From contig NZ_JACCBX010000003.1 in the NCBI RefSeq assembly GCF_013409995.1, forward strand, positions 186,001 to 250,000: a stretch of 64,000 nucleotides of DNA. The letters are read 5' to 3'. Positions 41,418 through 51,661 of this stretch are shown piece after piece; position 1 is the stretch's first letter; each line of letters starts with the position of its first letter. Both the position numbers and the translations under genes were made by a program. Origin of the DNA: Neobacillus driksii. GTDB taxonomy: Bacteria; Bacillota; Bacilli; Bacillales; Cytobacillaceae. The notes below the pieces were generated by a model that worked only from the letters and a program-made list of their open reading frames with translations, was not told the origin of the DNA and ran no database searches.

Positions 41418-42380
41418 CTAATATTTACGCCGTCCAATAAATTTTGCGATATCCCGTAGTGTTTTTTTGGCTTTATTAGTCGGAAGATCTTCCAGCACCC
41501 TCAGTGCCTTATCTAGATACATATCACTTAATGCGATAGACTTTTCAATTGCACCAGACTCTTTAATAAGTGTGATAATCCTTTGTATTTGAACTGGTTC
41601 GATATTCTGATGAACCTTTTCAATTTCGTGTCGAATTGTTTCGTTTTCCATTGCATAAAGAACAGGCACCGTAATATTTCCTTGAAGCAAATCACTGCCT
41701 GCAGGCTTACCAAGCTCCTCTTCGGAAGAGGTAAAATCCAAAATGTCGTCTGTAATTTGGAATGCCATTCCGACATAATAACCAAATAGATACAGTTTTT
41801 TATGAATCGACTCATCCACATCTGCAGCAATCGCACCCAACTGACAACTTGCGGAAATTAGCAACGCTGTTTTTCTTTTGATTCTTCGTAAATAGTCCCT
41901 GAGATTTTGATCAAAACGATACTTATCTTTTATTTGTTGAATCTCCCCAACCGTTACTTCAACAATCGTATTAGCTAATATCTTATGAGCTAAAGGCTTA
42001 TTAATATCACTCATCAACTCAAGCGAAAGTGCAAAGATAAAATCGCCCGTATACATCGCCGTTTTGTTGTCCCATTTTGCCTTAACAGTAGGCTGCCCTC
42101 TTCGTAAATCCGCATCGTCAATTACATCATCATGAACAAGGGAAGCCATATGAATGAGTTCTAGAGCAACTGCAACGTTTTTCATCACATTAATATCGTA
42201 GCGTCCAAACTTACCCGCCAATAAAACAAAAACAGGCCGAATTCTTTTCCCTCCTGCCTGCAAGGTGTGCAAAGAAGCCCGTTTCAAAAGAAGAGAATCC
42301 GCTTGGATGGTCTCTTCCAACCTTTTTTCAATTGTATTAATATCTGAATTCAAAAATGAATACATCATCTTTAATTTCAT
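41418..42380 (-). CDS. hepT: Heptaprenyl diphosphate synthase component II
   Basis: Catalytic subunit of the two-component enzyme making the C35 side chain of menaquinone-7. 320 residues, isoprenyl synthase fold. The two Asp-rich motifs are DDVIDDADLRRGQPTV and DDILDFTSSEEELGKPAGSDL. GGKRIRPVFVLL near the start is typical. The regulatory partner HepS and the methyltransferase MenG are directly upstream, forming the menaquinone operon hepS-menG-hepT. Confidence 0.96.
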   Translation of the reverse strand: MKLKMMYSFLNSDINTIEKRLEETIQADSLLLKRASLHTLQAGGKRIRPVFVLLAGKFGRYDINVMKNVAVALELIHMASLVHDDVIDDADLRRGQPTVKAKWDNKTAMYTGDFIFALSLELMSDINKPLAHKILANTIVEVTVGEIQQIKDKYRFDQNLRDYLRRIKRKTALLISASCQLGAIAADVDESIHKKLYLFGYYVGMAFQITDDILDFTSSEEELGKPAGSDLLQGNITVPVLYAMENETIRHEIEKVHQNIEPVQIQRIITLIKESGAIEKSIALSDMYLDKALRVLEDLPTNKAKKTLRDIAKFIGRRKY

Positions 42381-42425
42381 TTGTATTCACCAGCTTTTCG
42401 TCCTGTTTACAAATCTAAAAAAGAA

Positions 42426-43130
42426 TTACTTCTTATTTCCAATATGAACCGCCGCTGCCCCGCCGCTATATGGTTTATAAAACACATCTTTAAATCCGGC
42501 AGTCACAAACATTCGAGCTAATTCTTTCATACCTGGAAAACTACGTGCGGATTCGTTGAGCCACGCATATTCCTGATAACTCTTAGCAAATAACTTACCA
42601 AACAACGGCATGATAAATTTGAAATAAAAATAATAAAGCTGTTTATAACCAATTAAGGTAGGCTGGGAGGTTTCAAGGCAAACTGCAATCCCTCCTGGCT
42701 TTAATACGCGATTCATTTCTTTTAAAACCTGAAGGTAATCAGGTACATTTCTTAAACCAAACCCAATCGTTACATAATCAAAGCTATTATCAGGGAAAGG
42801 GAGTTCCATAGCGTTTCCATGTATTAAATTAACTTGTTTTAAGCCTAGTTTTTTTACCTTTTCAACCCCAACATTTAGCATATTTTGACTAAAGTCCAGT
42901 CCAGTAACTTCACCGGCAGGACCCACAGCTTCAGCTAAAGCAATCGTCCAGTCTCCTGTTCCACAACATACATCCAGCGCTTTCGAACCTGGCTTGACAT
43001 TCATTCTTTTCATTGTATCCTTACGCCATTTGATGTGCTGTTGAAAACTAATAACCGAGTTCATTTTATCGTAGTTATCGGATATTTTCTCAAAGACCTT
43101 ATGAACACGTTGTTCCTTAGATTGCTGCAT
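42426..43130 (-). CDS. menG: Demethylmenaquinone methyltransferase
   Basis: SAM-dependent last step of menaquinone synthesis; also known as ubiE/gerCB. 234 residues. The SAM site is [38 protein letters not shown] is the family signature, and ENLL-type Asn is replaced by the [24 protein letters not shown] block as usual. It lies 4 bases after hepS and 45 before hepT. Confidence 0.96.
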   Translation of the reverse strand: MQQSKEQRVHKVFEKISDNYDKMNSVISFQQHIKWRKDTMKRMNVKPGSKALDVCCGTGDWTIALAEAVGPAGEVTGLDFSQNMLNVGVEKVKKLGLKQVNLIHGNAMELPFPDNSFDYVTIGFGLRNVPDYLQVLKEMNRVLKPGGIAVCLETSQPTLIGYKQLYYFYFKFIMPLFGKLFAKSYQEYAWLNESARSFPGMKELARMFVTAGFKDVFYKPYSGGAAAVHIGNKK

Positions 43131-43134
43131 ATGC

Positions 43135-43956
43135 TTACCCTTCTTCCACTAAAGTTTTCGCAATTGGTTGATGTTCATTAATGATCGAAGTAATTCTAGC
43201 TTCAAGCATATCATTTAAATATGGTAGCTGATTCATTCCTTTTGAGAGGAATTGTTTTGAAGAATCTAGGTAACGATCACAAATTACAAGCAAATCACTC
43301 TGTTGTTTATCTGACAGATTTTCTATCGAGCGATGTGTTTTTGCTATGGTCAATTCTTTCAACGTCTTGAAAACTAAACTGCTATCAGCCTCCATAAAAA
43401 GCCTTTTTTCATGAAGTAAACGCTTGAAAAAGAATAGATTAGCAATAAACTCATTCCACAAGTCCACTTTAAAACATTCGGAGAATTTGACGAGTAAAGA
43501 GCTTTCAATTTTCTTTATACTAGTCATTAAGTTTTCGATTCCATTTAGTTCTCTTTGATAGATCGAAATTTTATGTTCATTAATTTCTTTTATTCCTTTT
43601 GAGAGTTCTTTAATCATGCTGATATCTTCGGACTCTGCTAATAATTTATAATATAAGCCGCTATAATAATCCCCAGCTAGAACCGTTAATTGTCTATTTT
43701 TCTCATCTACTGAAGCGTTAGATATATGCTCATGGGTATCAAGGGCAATTTGAATAAGCATAGTTGTCAGCGCGTAATTTTTCATCTCATTGTAAGACAA
43801 TTCGAGTCGATCCATAATGGACACGAGAATAAGCAGCTTATCTTCATCAATTACTGGCTTTTCAATATATTTTAGCAAGTAAGGATGAAATACTTTGTGC
43901 TCAACTTGCTCCTTAATGTCTGTAAACTTTTGTCGAATGTCTGGCAATTTAATCAC
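43135..43956 (-). CDS. hepS: Heptaprenyl diphosphate synthase component I
   Basis: Non-catalytic subunit that forms the active heterodimer with HepT. 273 residues, all-helical. It has no Asp-rich prenyltransferase motifs, as expected. [40 protein letters not shown] contains the family YYSGLYY segment. Sequence is poorly conserved in this family. The start is GTG 43956 or TTG 43947 (AAGGGTG 6 bases before the TTG); I cannot decide. Confidence 0.9.
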   Translation of the reverse strand: MIKLPDIRQKFTDIKEQVEHKVFHPYLLKYIEKPVIDEDKLLILVSIMDRLELSYNEMKNYALTTMLIQIALDTHEHISNASVDEKNRQLTVLAGDYYSGLYYKLLAESEDISMIKELSKGIKEINEHKISIYQRELNGIENLMTSIKKIESSLLVKFSECFKVDLWNEFIANLFFFKRLLHEKRLFMEADSSLVFKTLKELTIAKTHRSIENLSDKQQSDLLVICDRYLDSSKQFLSKGMNQLPYLNDMLEARITSIINEHQPIAKTLVEEG

Positions 43957-44126
43957 CCTTGCTTCCCCGAAATTATATATTTATGACAATCCTTTGTTAA
44001 AACAAGGCAGTGACAATTATATCATAAAAGCTTATGTATGGGCAGAAATTCACAAAATAAATACATTTCCGCCGTAATGAAAGAACAATGATTAATATCA
44101 AAACCCGCTAAATAACATATTTAAGG

Positions 44127-44363
44127 CTATTTCTTCATTTCACTTTCCATTTCCCCAAAATGAGTCATTATTTTTGCATTTCCCCTGATTTTAATAGCTG
44201 ATGTATGTTCTGTAAACTGAGCGATTAATACTTCACCTTTATCAAGCTTTTCGGAATGATGGAATTTTGTATCTGTTCCTCTTGTCAAACCTATCACATT
44301 AACCCCATCATCAATTGCTTTTATTACAACAAAGTCACTATTTTGTGGTTGTCTTTTTTCCAT
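44127..44363 (-). CDS. mtrB: Transcription attenuation protein TRAP
   Basis: A 78-residue tryptophan-activated RNA-binding protein that forms an 11-subunit ring. Conserved tryptophan- and RNA-contact residues are visible: [53 protein letters not shown], including the KFHHSEKL loop and Lys and Arg of KIRG. It binds spaced GAG/UAG repeats in trp leader RNA. It lies 12 bases after folE, as in B. subtilis mtrAB. No trp operon or obvious TRAP target is in this window. Confidence 0.96.
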   Translation of the reverse strand: MEKRQPQNSDFVVIKAIDDGVNVIGLTRGTDTKFHHSEKLDKGEVLIAQFTEHTSAIKIRGNAKIMTHFGEMESEMKK

Positions 44364-44375
44364 AGTATCACCCCA

Positions 44376-44942
44376 TTAATTCTTAATTAACGATAGTATT
44401 TCAGATCTAGCGATGGTATCATTTGCAAGATTACCTCGAACTGCTGTTGTTACTGTTTTTGAACCAGGTTTTTTTACCCCGCGCATTGTCATACACATAT
44501 GTTCCGCTTCAACAACCACCATTACTCCATGAGGGTCTAATTTTTCCATCATACTATCAGCAATGGTAGAGGTAATTCTCTCTTGCAGCTGAGGTCTCTT
44601 TGCAACAGCTTCCACTGCCCTTGCTAATTTACTTAATCCTGTTACGCGGCCGCCTTTAGGAATATATGCTACATGTGCTTTTCCAAAGAACGGTACAAGA
44701 TGATGTTCACACATGGAATAGAATGGGATGTCCTTAACCAGAACTAACTCTTCATGATCTTCACTAAATATGGTTTCGAAATGTTTTTTCGGATCTTCCT
44801 TCAGACCACTGAAAACCTCTTCATACATTTTTGCTACTCGTTTCGGCGTATCAAGAAGACCTTCTCTCGTCGGATCTTCGCCTATCGCCGTTAATATTAA
44901 ACGCACCGCTTCCTCAATCTGCGTGCGATTCACTTCAGTCAT
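44376..44942 (-). CDS. folE: GTP cyclohydrolase I
   Basis: First step of folate synthesis; called mtrA in B. subtilis. 188 residues. The zinc site uses Cys and His of [20 protein letters not shown] and a second Cys in [40 protein letters not shown] is the family signature. It is the first gene of folE-mtrB. Confidence 0.97.
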   Translation of the reverse strand: MTEVNRTQIEEAVRLILTAIGEDPTREGLLDTPKRVAKMYEEVFSGLKEDPKKHFETIFSEDHEELVLVKDIPFYSMCEHHLVPFFGKAHVAYIPKGGRVTGLSKLARAVEAVAKRPQLQERITSTIADSMMEKLDPHGVMVVVEAEHMCMTMRGVKKPGSKTVTTAVRGNLANDTIARSEILSLIKN

Positions 44943-45011
44943 GCTTATTCCCCCTACTATGTATCAAACAAGTATATATGACAAATACATATTAGCACAA
45001 CCGTGGTTAAA

Positions 45012-45146
45012 GAGAAAAGTTCAAGCGGCTTGACCAGGGGCGACAGGCATAAGACGAACCCTGCAAGAAGGCATTTTTTGCCTTCTTCAGGGTGCGGCTT
45101 ATGACCCGAGCCCCTAGACGCTGGAACTAGACAAGTTCAAAGTTCA
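45012..45146. repeat. Structured interspersed repeat (family B), copy 2
   Basis: About 135 bp between hup and folE. It shares 23 identical bases (45035-45057) with copy 1 at 26233-26255 and the downstream block GCTTATGACC...GAGCCCCTAG. AGTTC/GAACT outer arms, GGGGC/GCCCC and CATAAG/CTTATG form a long stem. The apex is GCAAGAAGGC...GCCTTCTTC. It is non-coding and shorter than copy 1 because the apical arm differs. Confidence 0.65.
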
Positions 45147-45150
45147 TAGA

Positions 45151-45184
45151 AAAAAGGTCATGGAGTGTTACCATGACCTTTTTG
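45151..45184 (-). terminator. Terminator of hup
   Basis: A 13-bp stem, AAAAAGGTCATGG with CCATGACCTTTTT, and a 7-base loop. It ends 22 bases past the hup stop. Confidence 0.88.
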
Positions 45185-45206
45185 CCGAAGCAATAAATTT
45201 ATGTAA

Positions 45207-45479
45207 TTATTTTACTGCATCTTTAAGCGCTTTACCTGGTTTGAAAGCAGGAACTTTGCTTGCACCAATTTCGATTTCCTCACCAGTTTGAGGATTACGT
45301 CCTTTACGTGCTGCACGTTCGCGTACTTCGAAGTTACCAAAACCGATTAATTGGACTTTATCACCATTTTTCAAAGCATCTAGAATTGAATCAAAAACAG
45401 CATCAACTGCTTTTGTAGCGTCTTTCTTAGAAAGTTCGCTTGCTTCTGCAACTGCGTTAATTAGTTCTGTCTTGTTCAT
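45207..45479 (-). CDS. hup: HU-type nucleoid protein (HBsu)
   Basis: A 90-residue dimeric DNA-bending protein. [30 protein letters not shown] and the beta-arm signature [24 protein letters not shown], with the intercalating Pro, are near-identical to the Bacillus HBsu sequence. ATG 45479 follows GGGAGGAGGTG. It is called hbs or hupA in B. subtilis. The 350-base upstream region suggests a long leader or several promoters, as reported for B. subtilis hbs. Confidence 0.97.
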   Translation of the reverse strand: MNKTELINAVAEASELSKKDATKAVDAVFDSILDALKNGDKVQLIGFGNFEVRERAARKGRNPQTGEEIEIGASKVPAFKPGKALKDAVK

Positions 45480-45808
45480 GCTATTCACCTCCTCCCAATA
45501 ATATAAGTTAAGAATCGTAAATAAGATTACCTATCTACATTTCTAAACAATTTTTCTTATTTCTATACGTCATAGCGCGGTTTTATTGGCAAAGTAATTA
45601 AAAATTACTGTTTTTGATCATTTAATCTACTTTTTAATAAAAGCCTTATTATGTAAAGGTTTTAGCACTAGACGTGAGTCTGTTAAAAGATTATCACAAT
45701 CATTTACGCTTATCAAGAATATTTCATGAAATAATGGTAATCTTTTCTTCATTTCTACAAATTTCTCCTTTTTTTGACTAACCAGGTTGTTGTTTTTTGT
45801 AAAAATAG
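45480..45808 (-). promoter_or_regulatory. Long hup upstream region with a possible promoter
   Basis: An A/T-rich gap of about 330 bases without a gene. The clearest signal is TTGATA (45716-45711) with 15 bases to GATAAT (45695-45690), the latter with a TGTG just upstream (extended -10 type). It would give a leader of over 200 bases. The spacing is poor, so this is tentative. I see no other conserved structure here. Confidence 0.35.
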
Positions 45809-45833
45809 AAAAAAGACTCCAAATCGGAGTCTC
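45809..45833 (-). terminator. Terminator of spoIVA
   Basis: AGACTCC pairs with GGAGTCT across a 5-base loop, followed by TTTTTTC on the minus strand. It begins 6 bases past the spoIVA stop. Confidence 0.85.
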
Positions 45834-45838
45834 CAGAA

Positions 45839-47317
45839 CTAAAGTATTATTGCAATCAAACCGCCAGATCCTTCGTTTATGATTCTCTCTAATGTTTCTT
45901 TTAGTTTATATCTCGCATTCTCTGGCATTAGGGATAGTTTTGCTTGAATACCTTCCCTAACGATGGAGCTTAACGAGCGTCCAAAAATATCTGAATTCCA
46001 GATGGACAGTGGATCATCCTCGAAATCCTGCATTAAGTACCGAACCAGCTCTTCACTTTGCTTTTCTGTTCCGATTATTGGAGCAAACTCAGATTCGACA
46101 TCCACCTTAATCATATGGATTGATGGAGCTACTGCTCGCAGCCTTACTCCAAACCTTGCTCCTTGTCGGATAATTTCAGGTTCTTCAAGGCTCATATCTG
46201 AAAGCGATGGTGATGCAATACCGTAACCAGTTTGCTTCACCATTCTTAACGCATCAGAAATATGATCATATTCCGCTTTGGCATGTGCAAAATCCTGCAT
46301 AAGTTCAAGAAGATGGTCTTTACCCCTAATTTCTACTCCCACGATTTCTTTTAAGATATCATCATAAAGTTCGTCTGGAGCAAATAAGTCGATTTCCGCA
46401 ACCCCTTGACCCATTTCAATTCCGGCTAATCCCGCCCTCTCAATGTAGTCAAAATCGCTGAATTGCTGCACAACCCTGTCAACATCTCTTAATCTCTTGA
46501 TATCTTTAACCGTTTCTTTAACTGCCTCTTGATAGCTTTCACGCAGCCAGTGATTCTCTCTCAATACCATTACCCAGCTAGGAAGGTTAACATTAACCTC
46601 GAGCACTGGGAACTCGTAAAGAGCCTCTCTAAGAACATTAAGAACATCACTGTCACGCATGCTTTCCACACTCATTGCTAGCACAGGAATGTCATACTTT
46701 TCTGCTAAGCTGGATCTGAGTGTTTCCGTGCTTGGATGATATGGCTGCGCGCTGTTAACAACCATAATAAACGGTTTGCCCACTTCCTTAAGCTCATTTA
46801 TCACTCTTTCCTCAGCTTCGATATAATTACTTCTTGGTATTTCGCCAATTGTGCCGTCAGTAGTCACCACTACACCAATGGTAGAATGCTCTTGAATGAC
46901 TTTCCTAGTTCCAATTTCAGCAGCTTCATGGAATGGGATCGGCTCTTCATACCAAGGAGTCGTAATCATCCTCGGACCATTTTCATCCTCATACCCTTTA
47001 GCACCCGGAACCGTGTAACCGACACAATCAACTAGTCTAATATTAACATTAAGTCCTTCGTCAACATGAACGCTAGCAGCTTGATTCGGAACGAACTTGG
47101 GCTCAGTTGTCATAATTGTTTTCCCTGCTGCACTTTGAGGAAGCTCATCCACTGTTCGAGATCTCTCTGCTTCATTGTCTATATTGGGTAAAACCACAAG
47201 CTCCATAAATTTCTTAATAAATGTGGATTTTCCAGTTCTTACAGCACCTACTACTCCTAAATAAATATCACCGCCGGTTCTTTCGGCAATATCTTTGAAA
47301 ATATCAACCTTTTCCAA
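45839..47317 (-). CDS. spoIVA: Stage IV sporulation protein A, spore-coat basement ATPase
   Basis: A cytoskeletal ATPase made in the mother cell that polymerises around the forespore and anchors the coat. 492 residues, the same as B. subtilis. Walker A is GVVGAVRTGKSTF, and the TRAFAC GTPase-like switch region is LVDCVGYTVPGAKGYEDENG. The C-terminus GSGGLIAIIL is the conserved tail needed for binding SpoVM. The start is TTG 47317 after GGGAGGGGATCAC. A sigma E-type promoter candidate lies about 70 bases upstream. Confidence 0.97.
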   Translation of the reverse strand: MEKVDIFKDIAERTGGDIYLGVVGAVRTGKSTFIKKFMELVVLPNIDNEAERSRTVDELPQSAAGKTIMTTEPKFVPNQAASVHVDEGLNVNIRLVDCVGYTVPGAKGYEDENGPRMITTPWYEEPIPFHEAAEIGTRKVIQEHSTIGVVVTTDGTIGEIPRSNYIEAEERVINELKEVGKPFIMVVNSAQPYHPSTETLRSSLAEKYDIPVLAMSVESMRDSDVLNVLREALYEFPVLEVNVNLPSWVMVLRENHWLRESYQEAVKETVKDIKRLRDVDRVVQQFSDFDYIERAGLAGIEMGQGVAEIDLFAPDELYDDILKEIVGVEIRGKDHLLELMQDFAHAKAEYDHISDALRMVKQTGYGIASPSLSDMSLEEPEIIRQGARFGVRLRAVAPSIHMIKVDVESEFAPIIGTEKQSEELVRYLMQDFEDDPLSIWNSDIFGRSLSSIVREGIQAKLSLMPENARYKLKETLERIINEGSGGLIAIIL

Positions 47318-47385
47318 GTGATCCCCTCCCGATCATAGAGTAAAGTGGGATAATATTATCCATCAAGATATTTTTGGACAATATA

Positions 47386-47416
47386 TATTTATGACGTTGT
47401 CCTACATTCTTATGAC
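47386..47416 (-). promoter_or_regulatory. Possible sigma E promoter of spoIVA
   Basis: GTCATAAG (47416-47409), 15 bases, then CATAAATA (47393-47386) on the minus strand approximates the sigma E consensus (-35 ATATT-like, -10 CATACA-T). spoIVA is known to be sigma E controlled in B. subtilis, which raises the prior. The rest of the 47318-47581 gap shows no other clear element. Confidence 0.35.
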
Positions 47417-47581
47417 AGTTTTTAAAAATATTTTTACCCCCTTAACTATTTATTCCTTGAATATGCTAGTATCTGTTGTGTCTGAACAGTTGATTGAATG
47501 AGGGTTTATGGTAAAGTAACACGGGAGAGACTCCTAAACCGCATGTCTTTAACCTAATTGAAATAAGGCATTTATGTGCCC

Positions 47582-47625
47582 AAAAAAAACCCTTCTCCTA
47601 CAATATATTTCGAAGGAGAAGGGTT
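47582..47625 (-). terminator. Terminator of yphF
   Basis: A 12-bp perfect stem, AACCCTTCTCCT with AGGAGAAGGGTT, and a 14-base loop, then T8 on the minus strand. Confidence 0.88.
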
Positions 47626-47642
47626 ATGACTATTGATATTAC

Positions 47643-48353
47643 TTATTGCTTTAAAAAAACTGGTTCGTTAGACTCAGGATCCACTGTATACGGTAATGAA
47701 TAGGCGGGAACAAACATCGAATCCTCTACAAGAAAATTACGAATATCCTCGCCTGGCATTACCTTCTTGTCCTTTTTCTTTAACTCCTGAAATAAATCTA
47801 GACGGTAATCGACGTAGACTTCTGCGTCTGTCGTTACTACAAACGGCAGATTTTGATTAGAGTATGGACTAATGGCATATGGCTCCTGCTTATACCCCAA
47901 TGCTTTAAAATCAATTGTATAAACATTTTCAGCAAGTTTTTCTTTATAGGGCGGGTAGCCAGTGGATTTAATTCTCAAATTAATATCTCGAATGGTATCA
48001 GCCATTCTCAGGTCTAATAGTTTTACGGTTGCGTTGGTTTCAACATCTACAAGGACATATTGAAAGATCCCACCGCTTTCAAAGGCGTTCCCTGGGGGCT
48101 CTGAGATATATTTGGGAGCAATTTTTTTGAAATCTATTGGGTATTTTTGATAGATTGGAGTAACAGCATCTCTTGTTTTGATCGGCAAGATTCCACCATT
48201 ATCCTCCCTAAAAGCATTTACCGCTTGTTGAACTGCAGCGATTTGGTCTGTATAAGGGATTTGATTTTCTGCTAATTTCTCAGATGGATACATACATCCT
48301 GTTAAAAACAAAGAAGTTAGAACTAGCAATGACACAATGGCCTTCCAATTCAT
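47643..48353 (-). CDS. yphF: YphF lipoprotein
   Basis: 236 residues. A type II signal peptide with lipobox LTGC (Cys20) marks a membrane-anchored lipoprotein. The remainder is a soluble domain with KLLDLRMADTIRDINLRIKSTGYPPYKE and VTTDAEVYVDYRLDLF, family-specific but functionally unknown. It lies upstream of spoIVA as in B. subtilis. Confidence 0.88.
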   Translation of the reverse strand: MNWKAIVSLLVLTSLFLTGCMYPSEKLAENQIPYTDQIAAVQQAVNAFREDNGGILPIKTRDAVTPIYQKYPIDFKKIAPKYISEPPGNAFESGGIFQYVLVDVETNATVKLLDLRMADTIRDINLRIKSTGYPPYKEKLAENVYTIDFKALGYKQEPYAISPYSNQNLPFVVTTDAEVYVDYRLDLFQELKKKDKKVMPGEDIRNFLVEDSMFVPAYSLPYTVDPESNEPVFLKQ

Positions 48354-48383
48354 ACAATCACCTAATTTTTCTTTTTTCTGTAT

Positions 48384-48569
48384 TTATGTAAAAAGGACAA
48401 TAACCAACGTAATTCCCGAAATGATTAAAAAAATGTAAGCAAGGACCGCTGTAAAAAACTTTAGCACTCCTTTTAATTTATAACGGCTCAAATAAATTGT
48501 AAAAATAGCAAGAAACATAAGTCCCATCCCTGCAATCGATATCCACATTTTCAACATACCTGGTGACAT
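48384..48569 (-). CDS. yphE: Small membrane protein YphE (DUF2768-like)
   Basis: 61 residues from ATG 48569 after GGGGGTGTCC. There are two membrane helices (KMWISIAGMGLMFLAIFTIYLS and VLKFFTAVLAYIFLIISGITLVIVLF). It matches the small two-helix protein beside yphF in B. subtilis by position and type. Function is unknown. Confidence 0.78.
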   Translation of the reverse strand: MSPGMLKMWISIAGMGLMFLAIFTIYLSRYKLKGVLKFFTAVLAYIFLIISGITLVIVLFT

Positions 48570-48674
48570 CAGGACACCCCCTTTATTCCGAAAGCTATTA
48601 TAACATAAGGATCGTGCTTTCATAAATCTTTTGTTATTTACATAAAAGAAAGAAGGATTTCTTGTTTAGATAAC

Positions 48675-48864
48675 GTGTTGATTTGTGCGGAAGGCACGAA
48701 GACTCCTGCAGGAGTACGAAGCAGGAGAGACCCCACAGGCGCTAGCGCCGAGGAGGCTCACCGCAACGCCTGCGGAAAGCGAAGTGCCTCGTGACAGGCA
48801 AAGATCGCCTGTCCCTGCGAGGATTTTTCAAAGCAGCTTTCCTTAGTGGAGCACAAATCAACAC
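48675..48864. repeat. GC-rich repeat with terminal inverted repeats, copy 2
   Basis: A 190-bp block bounded by a perfect 14-bp inverted repeat, GTGTTGATTTGTGC (48675-48688) and GCACAAATCAACAC (48851-48864). It is the reverse orientation of the copy at 19269-19520. They share GAAGGCACGAAGACTCC, ACCCCACAGGCGCT-like, CGGAAAGCGAAGTGCCT and GACAGGC...GCCTGTCCCTGCGA segments. It lies in the 48570-49043 gap between gpsA and yphE. It has no open frame of note and no obvious target-site duplication. Confidence 0.75.
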
Positions 48865-48877
48865 ACCCCACAACAAT

Positions 48878-48918
48878 AAAAAAACTGAAGTAAAGAGGGG
48901 CGAGTTCCTTACTTCAGT
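48878..48918 (-). terminator. Terminator of gpsA
   Basis: ACTGAAGTAA pairs perfectly with TTACTTCAGT across a 15-base loop. T7 follows on the minus strand. It lies about 125 bases past the gpsA stop; the bases between hold no gene that I can see. Confidence 0.75.
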
Positions 48919-49043
48919 CTTAGTGACTAAATTACCCAAACATTTCGGTTCATACTACACGTGTGCTTCGCTTGCATTGTATGCAACTATGTGGGGAAAC
49001 GCACTCAGGTGAATGCCTATTTTTCAGTGAAAATGCACAATTT

Positions 49044-50099
49044 TTAATCTTCAAGGTTTCTTTCTTCAAGAATATTTACTAAATCTTCCATTTCGTGAGT
49101 TTTCCCACGTGCCATTAATACATCAACTGCATTTTTCGCATTTTTCCCATTAAATAAAACATCATATAGAGCAAATGTGATTGGCATGCTGACATTATAC
49201 TTTTGGGCAAGCTGATAAGCTGCTTTCGTGGTCCTCACACCTTCAACAACCATTCCCATATTATCGAGAACCTCATCAAGATTTTTCCCTTTACCAAGTA
49301 GATTCCCCGCCCTCCAGTTCCGCGAATGAACACTTGTACAAGTTACAATTAAGTCCCCTATTCCCGCTAAACCGGAAAATGTTAAAGGGTTAGCTCCCAT
49401 TTTTGTTCCAAGTCGCGCGATTTCAGCTAAGCCTCGAGTTATTAAAGCAGCTTTGGCATTATCACCATACCCCAGCCCGTCCGTTATTCCGGCAGCCAGC
49501 GCAATAATATTCTTTAATGCTCCGCCAATTTCCACTCCTATAACATCTGGATTTGTATAGACTCGAAAATTATGATTAATAAACAAATCTTGTATTTCTT
49601 CAGCCGCAGCCATATTTTCTGACGAAACGGTCACAGTTGTTGGGTGTCTAAGGCTAACTTCCTCAGCGTGGCTTGGACCTGAGAGGACTACCACTGCTTT
49701 TAAAAGCTCATTTGGCATTTCTTCTGCTATCAGTTCTGAAATTCTTAAAAGGGAATCTGGCTCAATCCCTTTACTAACATGCGCAATAGTCAATGGTGAG
49801 TTTTGTACTATACGTATTTTCCCAAGTACTTCACGAATGGCTTTCGTTGGTACCGCTAATATCACCGTTTTGATTCCTGCTAAAGCGTCACTTAATGACG
49901 CATATCCAACAATCAATTCAGGCAGACTGATTTCTGGCAAGTATTTCTTATTTGTATGGAACTGATTGATCTCTTGAACTTGTGATTCGTTATGGCTCCA
50001 TAACCTGACCTCATGTTCATTGTCTGCGAGGACCATCGCAAGTGCAGTCCCCCAGCTGCCGGCACCAATTACAGCTACAGCTTCTTTATTTTCCTGCAT
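49044..50099 (-). CDS. gpsA: Glycerol-3-phosphate dehydrogenase (NAD(P)+)
   Basis: Makes sn-glycerol 3-phosphate for phospholipids. 351 residues. The dinucleotide loop is [35 protein letters not shown] and catalytic Lys in [42 protein letters not shown] are intact. It begins 22 bases after der, so the two are probably cotranscribed. Confidence 0.97.
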   Translation of the reverse strand: MQENKEAVAVIGAGSWGTALAMVLADNEHEVRLWSHNESQVQEINQFHTNKKYLPEISLPELIVGYASLSDALAGIKTVILAVPTKAIREVLGKIRIVQNSPLTIAHVSKGIEPDSLLRISELIAEEMPNELLKAVVVLSGPSHAEEVSLRHPTTVTVSSENMAAAEEIQDLFINHNFRVYTNPDVIGVEIGGALKNIIALAAGITDGLGYGDNAKAALITRGLAEIARLGTKMGANPLTFSGLAGIGDLIVTCTSVHSRNWRAGNLLGKGKNLDEVLDNMGMVVEGVRTTKAAYQLAQKYNVSMPITFALYDVLFNGKNAKNAVDVLMARGKTHEMEDLVNILEERNLED

Positions 50100-50121
50100 T
50101 TAGCTCACTCCCACCGTAAAA

Positions 50122-51432
50122 TTATTTTCTTTCTCTTGCATAAATTTTTATCGGGGTTCCCTCGAATCCAAATGCTTCTCGGATTCGATTTTCTAAGAAG
50201 CGCTCATAAGAGAAATGCAGTAATTCTGGTTCGTTAACAAAAACCACAAAGGTTGGCGGTTTCACCGCTACTTGCGTGGTGTAATAAATCTTTAATCGGC
50301 GACCTTTATCCGTTGGTGTTGGATTCATCGCTACTGCATCCATAATTATATCATTTAAGACGCTTGTTTCAACGCGCATTGCATGGTTTTCACTAGCAGT
50401 ATTGATCATTGGCAGCAGCGTATGAATACGTTTTTTCGTCTTTGCAGATAAGAAAACAATTGGAGCATAACTTAAGAAGAGAAAATGCTCTCTAATTTTT
50501 TGTTCAAGCTCCTTCATTGTTTTTTCATCTTTTTCAACCGCATCCCACTTATTGACGACAATTACGATTGCCCGTCCAGCTTCATGTGCATACCCGGCAA
50601 TTTTCTTATCCTGTTCAATGATTCCTTCTTCGGCATTAATGACAACTAAAACAACATCGGACCGCTCTATTGCCCTTAAGGCACGAAGAACACTATATTT
50701 TTCGGTACTCTCATAGACTTTTCCTTTTTTCCGCATTCCAGCCGTATCAATAATGACATACTTATCGCCATTATATGTATAAGGAGAATCCACAGCATCT
50801 CTTGTTGTACCAGCAATATCACTTACAATGACTCGGTCTTCACCTAGAATGGCATTGACTAATGATGACTTCCCAACATTAGGCCGGCCTATTAGAGAAA
50901 ATTTAATGGTATCAGCATCATAATCCTGTCCCTTATTCTTAGGGAAATGTTTAGCTGCCTCATCTAATAAATCACCCAATCCAAGACCATGAGAACCGGA
51001 TACTGGTATAGGTTCACCGAATCCTAAAGAGTAAAAATCATAGATTTGCTCACGCATTTCAGGATTATCAATTTTATTAACAGCTAATACGATTGGTTTT
51101 TTTGATTTATATAAAATCTTTGCTACTTCTTCGTCTGCAGCTGTTACCCCTTCTCTCCCATTTGTTAGAAAAATGATAACATCTGCTTCGTCAATAGCTA
51201 CTTCAGCCTGCTGCCGAATTTGCTCAAGAAACGGTTCATCGCCGATGTCAATACCACCCGTATCAATTACATTAAAATCATGTGTCAACCATTCCCCTGA
51301 GCTATAAATTCGATCGCGGGTCACTCCTGGAATATCCTCAACAATGGAAATTCTCTCTCCAACAATTCTGTTGAAAATAGTTGATTTCCCAACATTTGGT
51401 CTTCCTACAATGGCTATAACAGGTTTTACCAT
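50122..51432 (-). CDS. der: Ribosome-assembly GTPase Der (EngA)
   Basis: Essential GTPase with two G domains and a KH-like domain, acting in 50S subunit maturation. 436 residues, equal to B. subtilis Der. The first P-loop is GRPNVGKST with DTGG and NKID; the second is GRPNVGKSS with DTAG and NKWD. ATG 51432 is chosen (AAAGGATGG upstream); the earlier ATG at 51456 overlaps that ribosome-binding site. Confidence 0.97.
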   Translation of the reverse strand: MVKPVIAIVGRPNVGKSTIFNRIVGERISIVEDIPGVTRDRIYSSGEWLTHDFNVIDTGGIDIGDEPFLEQIRQQAEVAIDEADVIIFLTNGREGVTAADEEVAKILYKSKKPIVLAVNKIDNPEMREQIYDFYSLGFGEPIPVSGSHGLGLGDLLDEAAKHFPKNKGQDYDADTIKFSLIGRPNVGKSSLVNAILGEDRVIVSDIAGTTRDAVDSPYTYNGDKYVIIDTAGMRKKGKVYESTEKYSVLRALRAIERSDVVLVVINAEEGIIEQDKKIAGYAHEAGRAIVIVVNKWDAVEKDEKTMKELEQKIREHFLFLSYAPIVFLSAKTKKRIHTLLPMINTASENHAMRVETSVLNDIIMDAVAMNPTPTDKGRRLKIYYTTQVAVKPPTFVVFVNEPELLHFSYERFLENRIREAFGFEGTPIKIYARERK

Positions 51433-51539
51433 TATAATCGCCATCCTTTCATCCATATCATTATCAATTATTTTGTTATTATTATCGTTAAAGCAGAGAA
51501 ACTCAATTTATATAATTAAGTATTGCGTACTAATGATAA

Positions 51540-51565
51540 AGAAACCCTTCTTTGAAGAGAAGGGT
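51540..51565 (-). terminator. Terminator downstream of yphA
   Basis: ACCCTTCT pairs perfectly with AGAAGGGT across 6 bases, followed by TTCTTTATC on the minus strand. It separates yphA from der. The 90 bases between it and yphA hold nothing recognisable. Confidence 0.7.
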
Positions 51566-51661
51566 CTAACCATATTATTTTAGCAATGTGAGCACTTTCC
51601 TGCAACTTTGAAAAACAGAAGACTCGTGAAGCTAGACAAATATTTAATTTTTAATGAATTT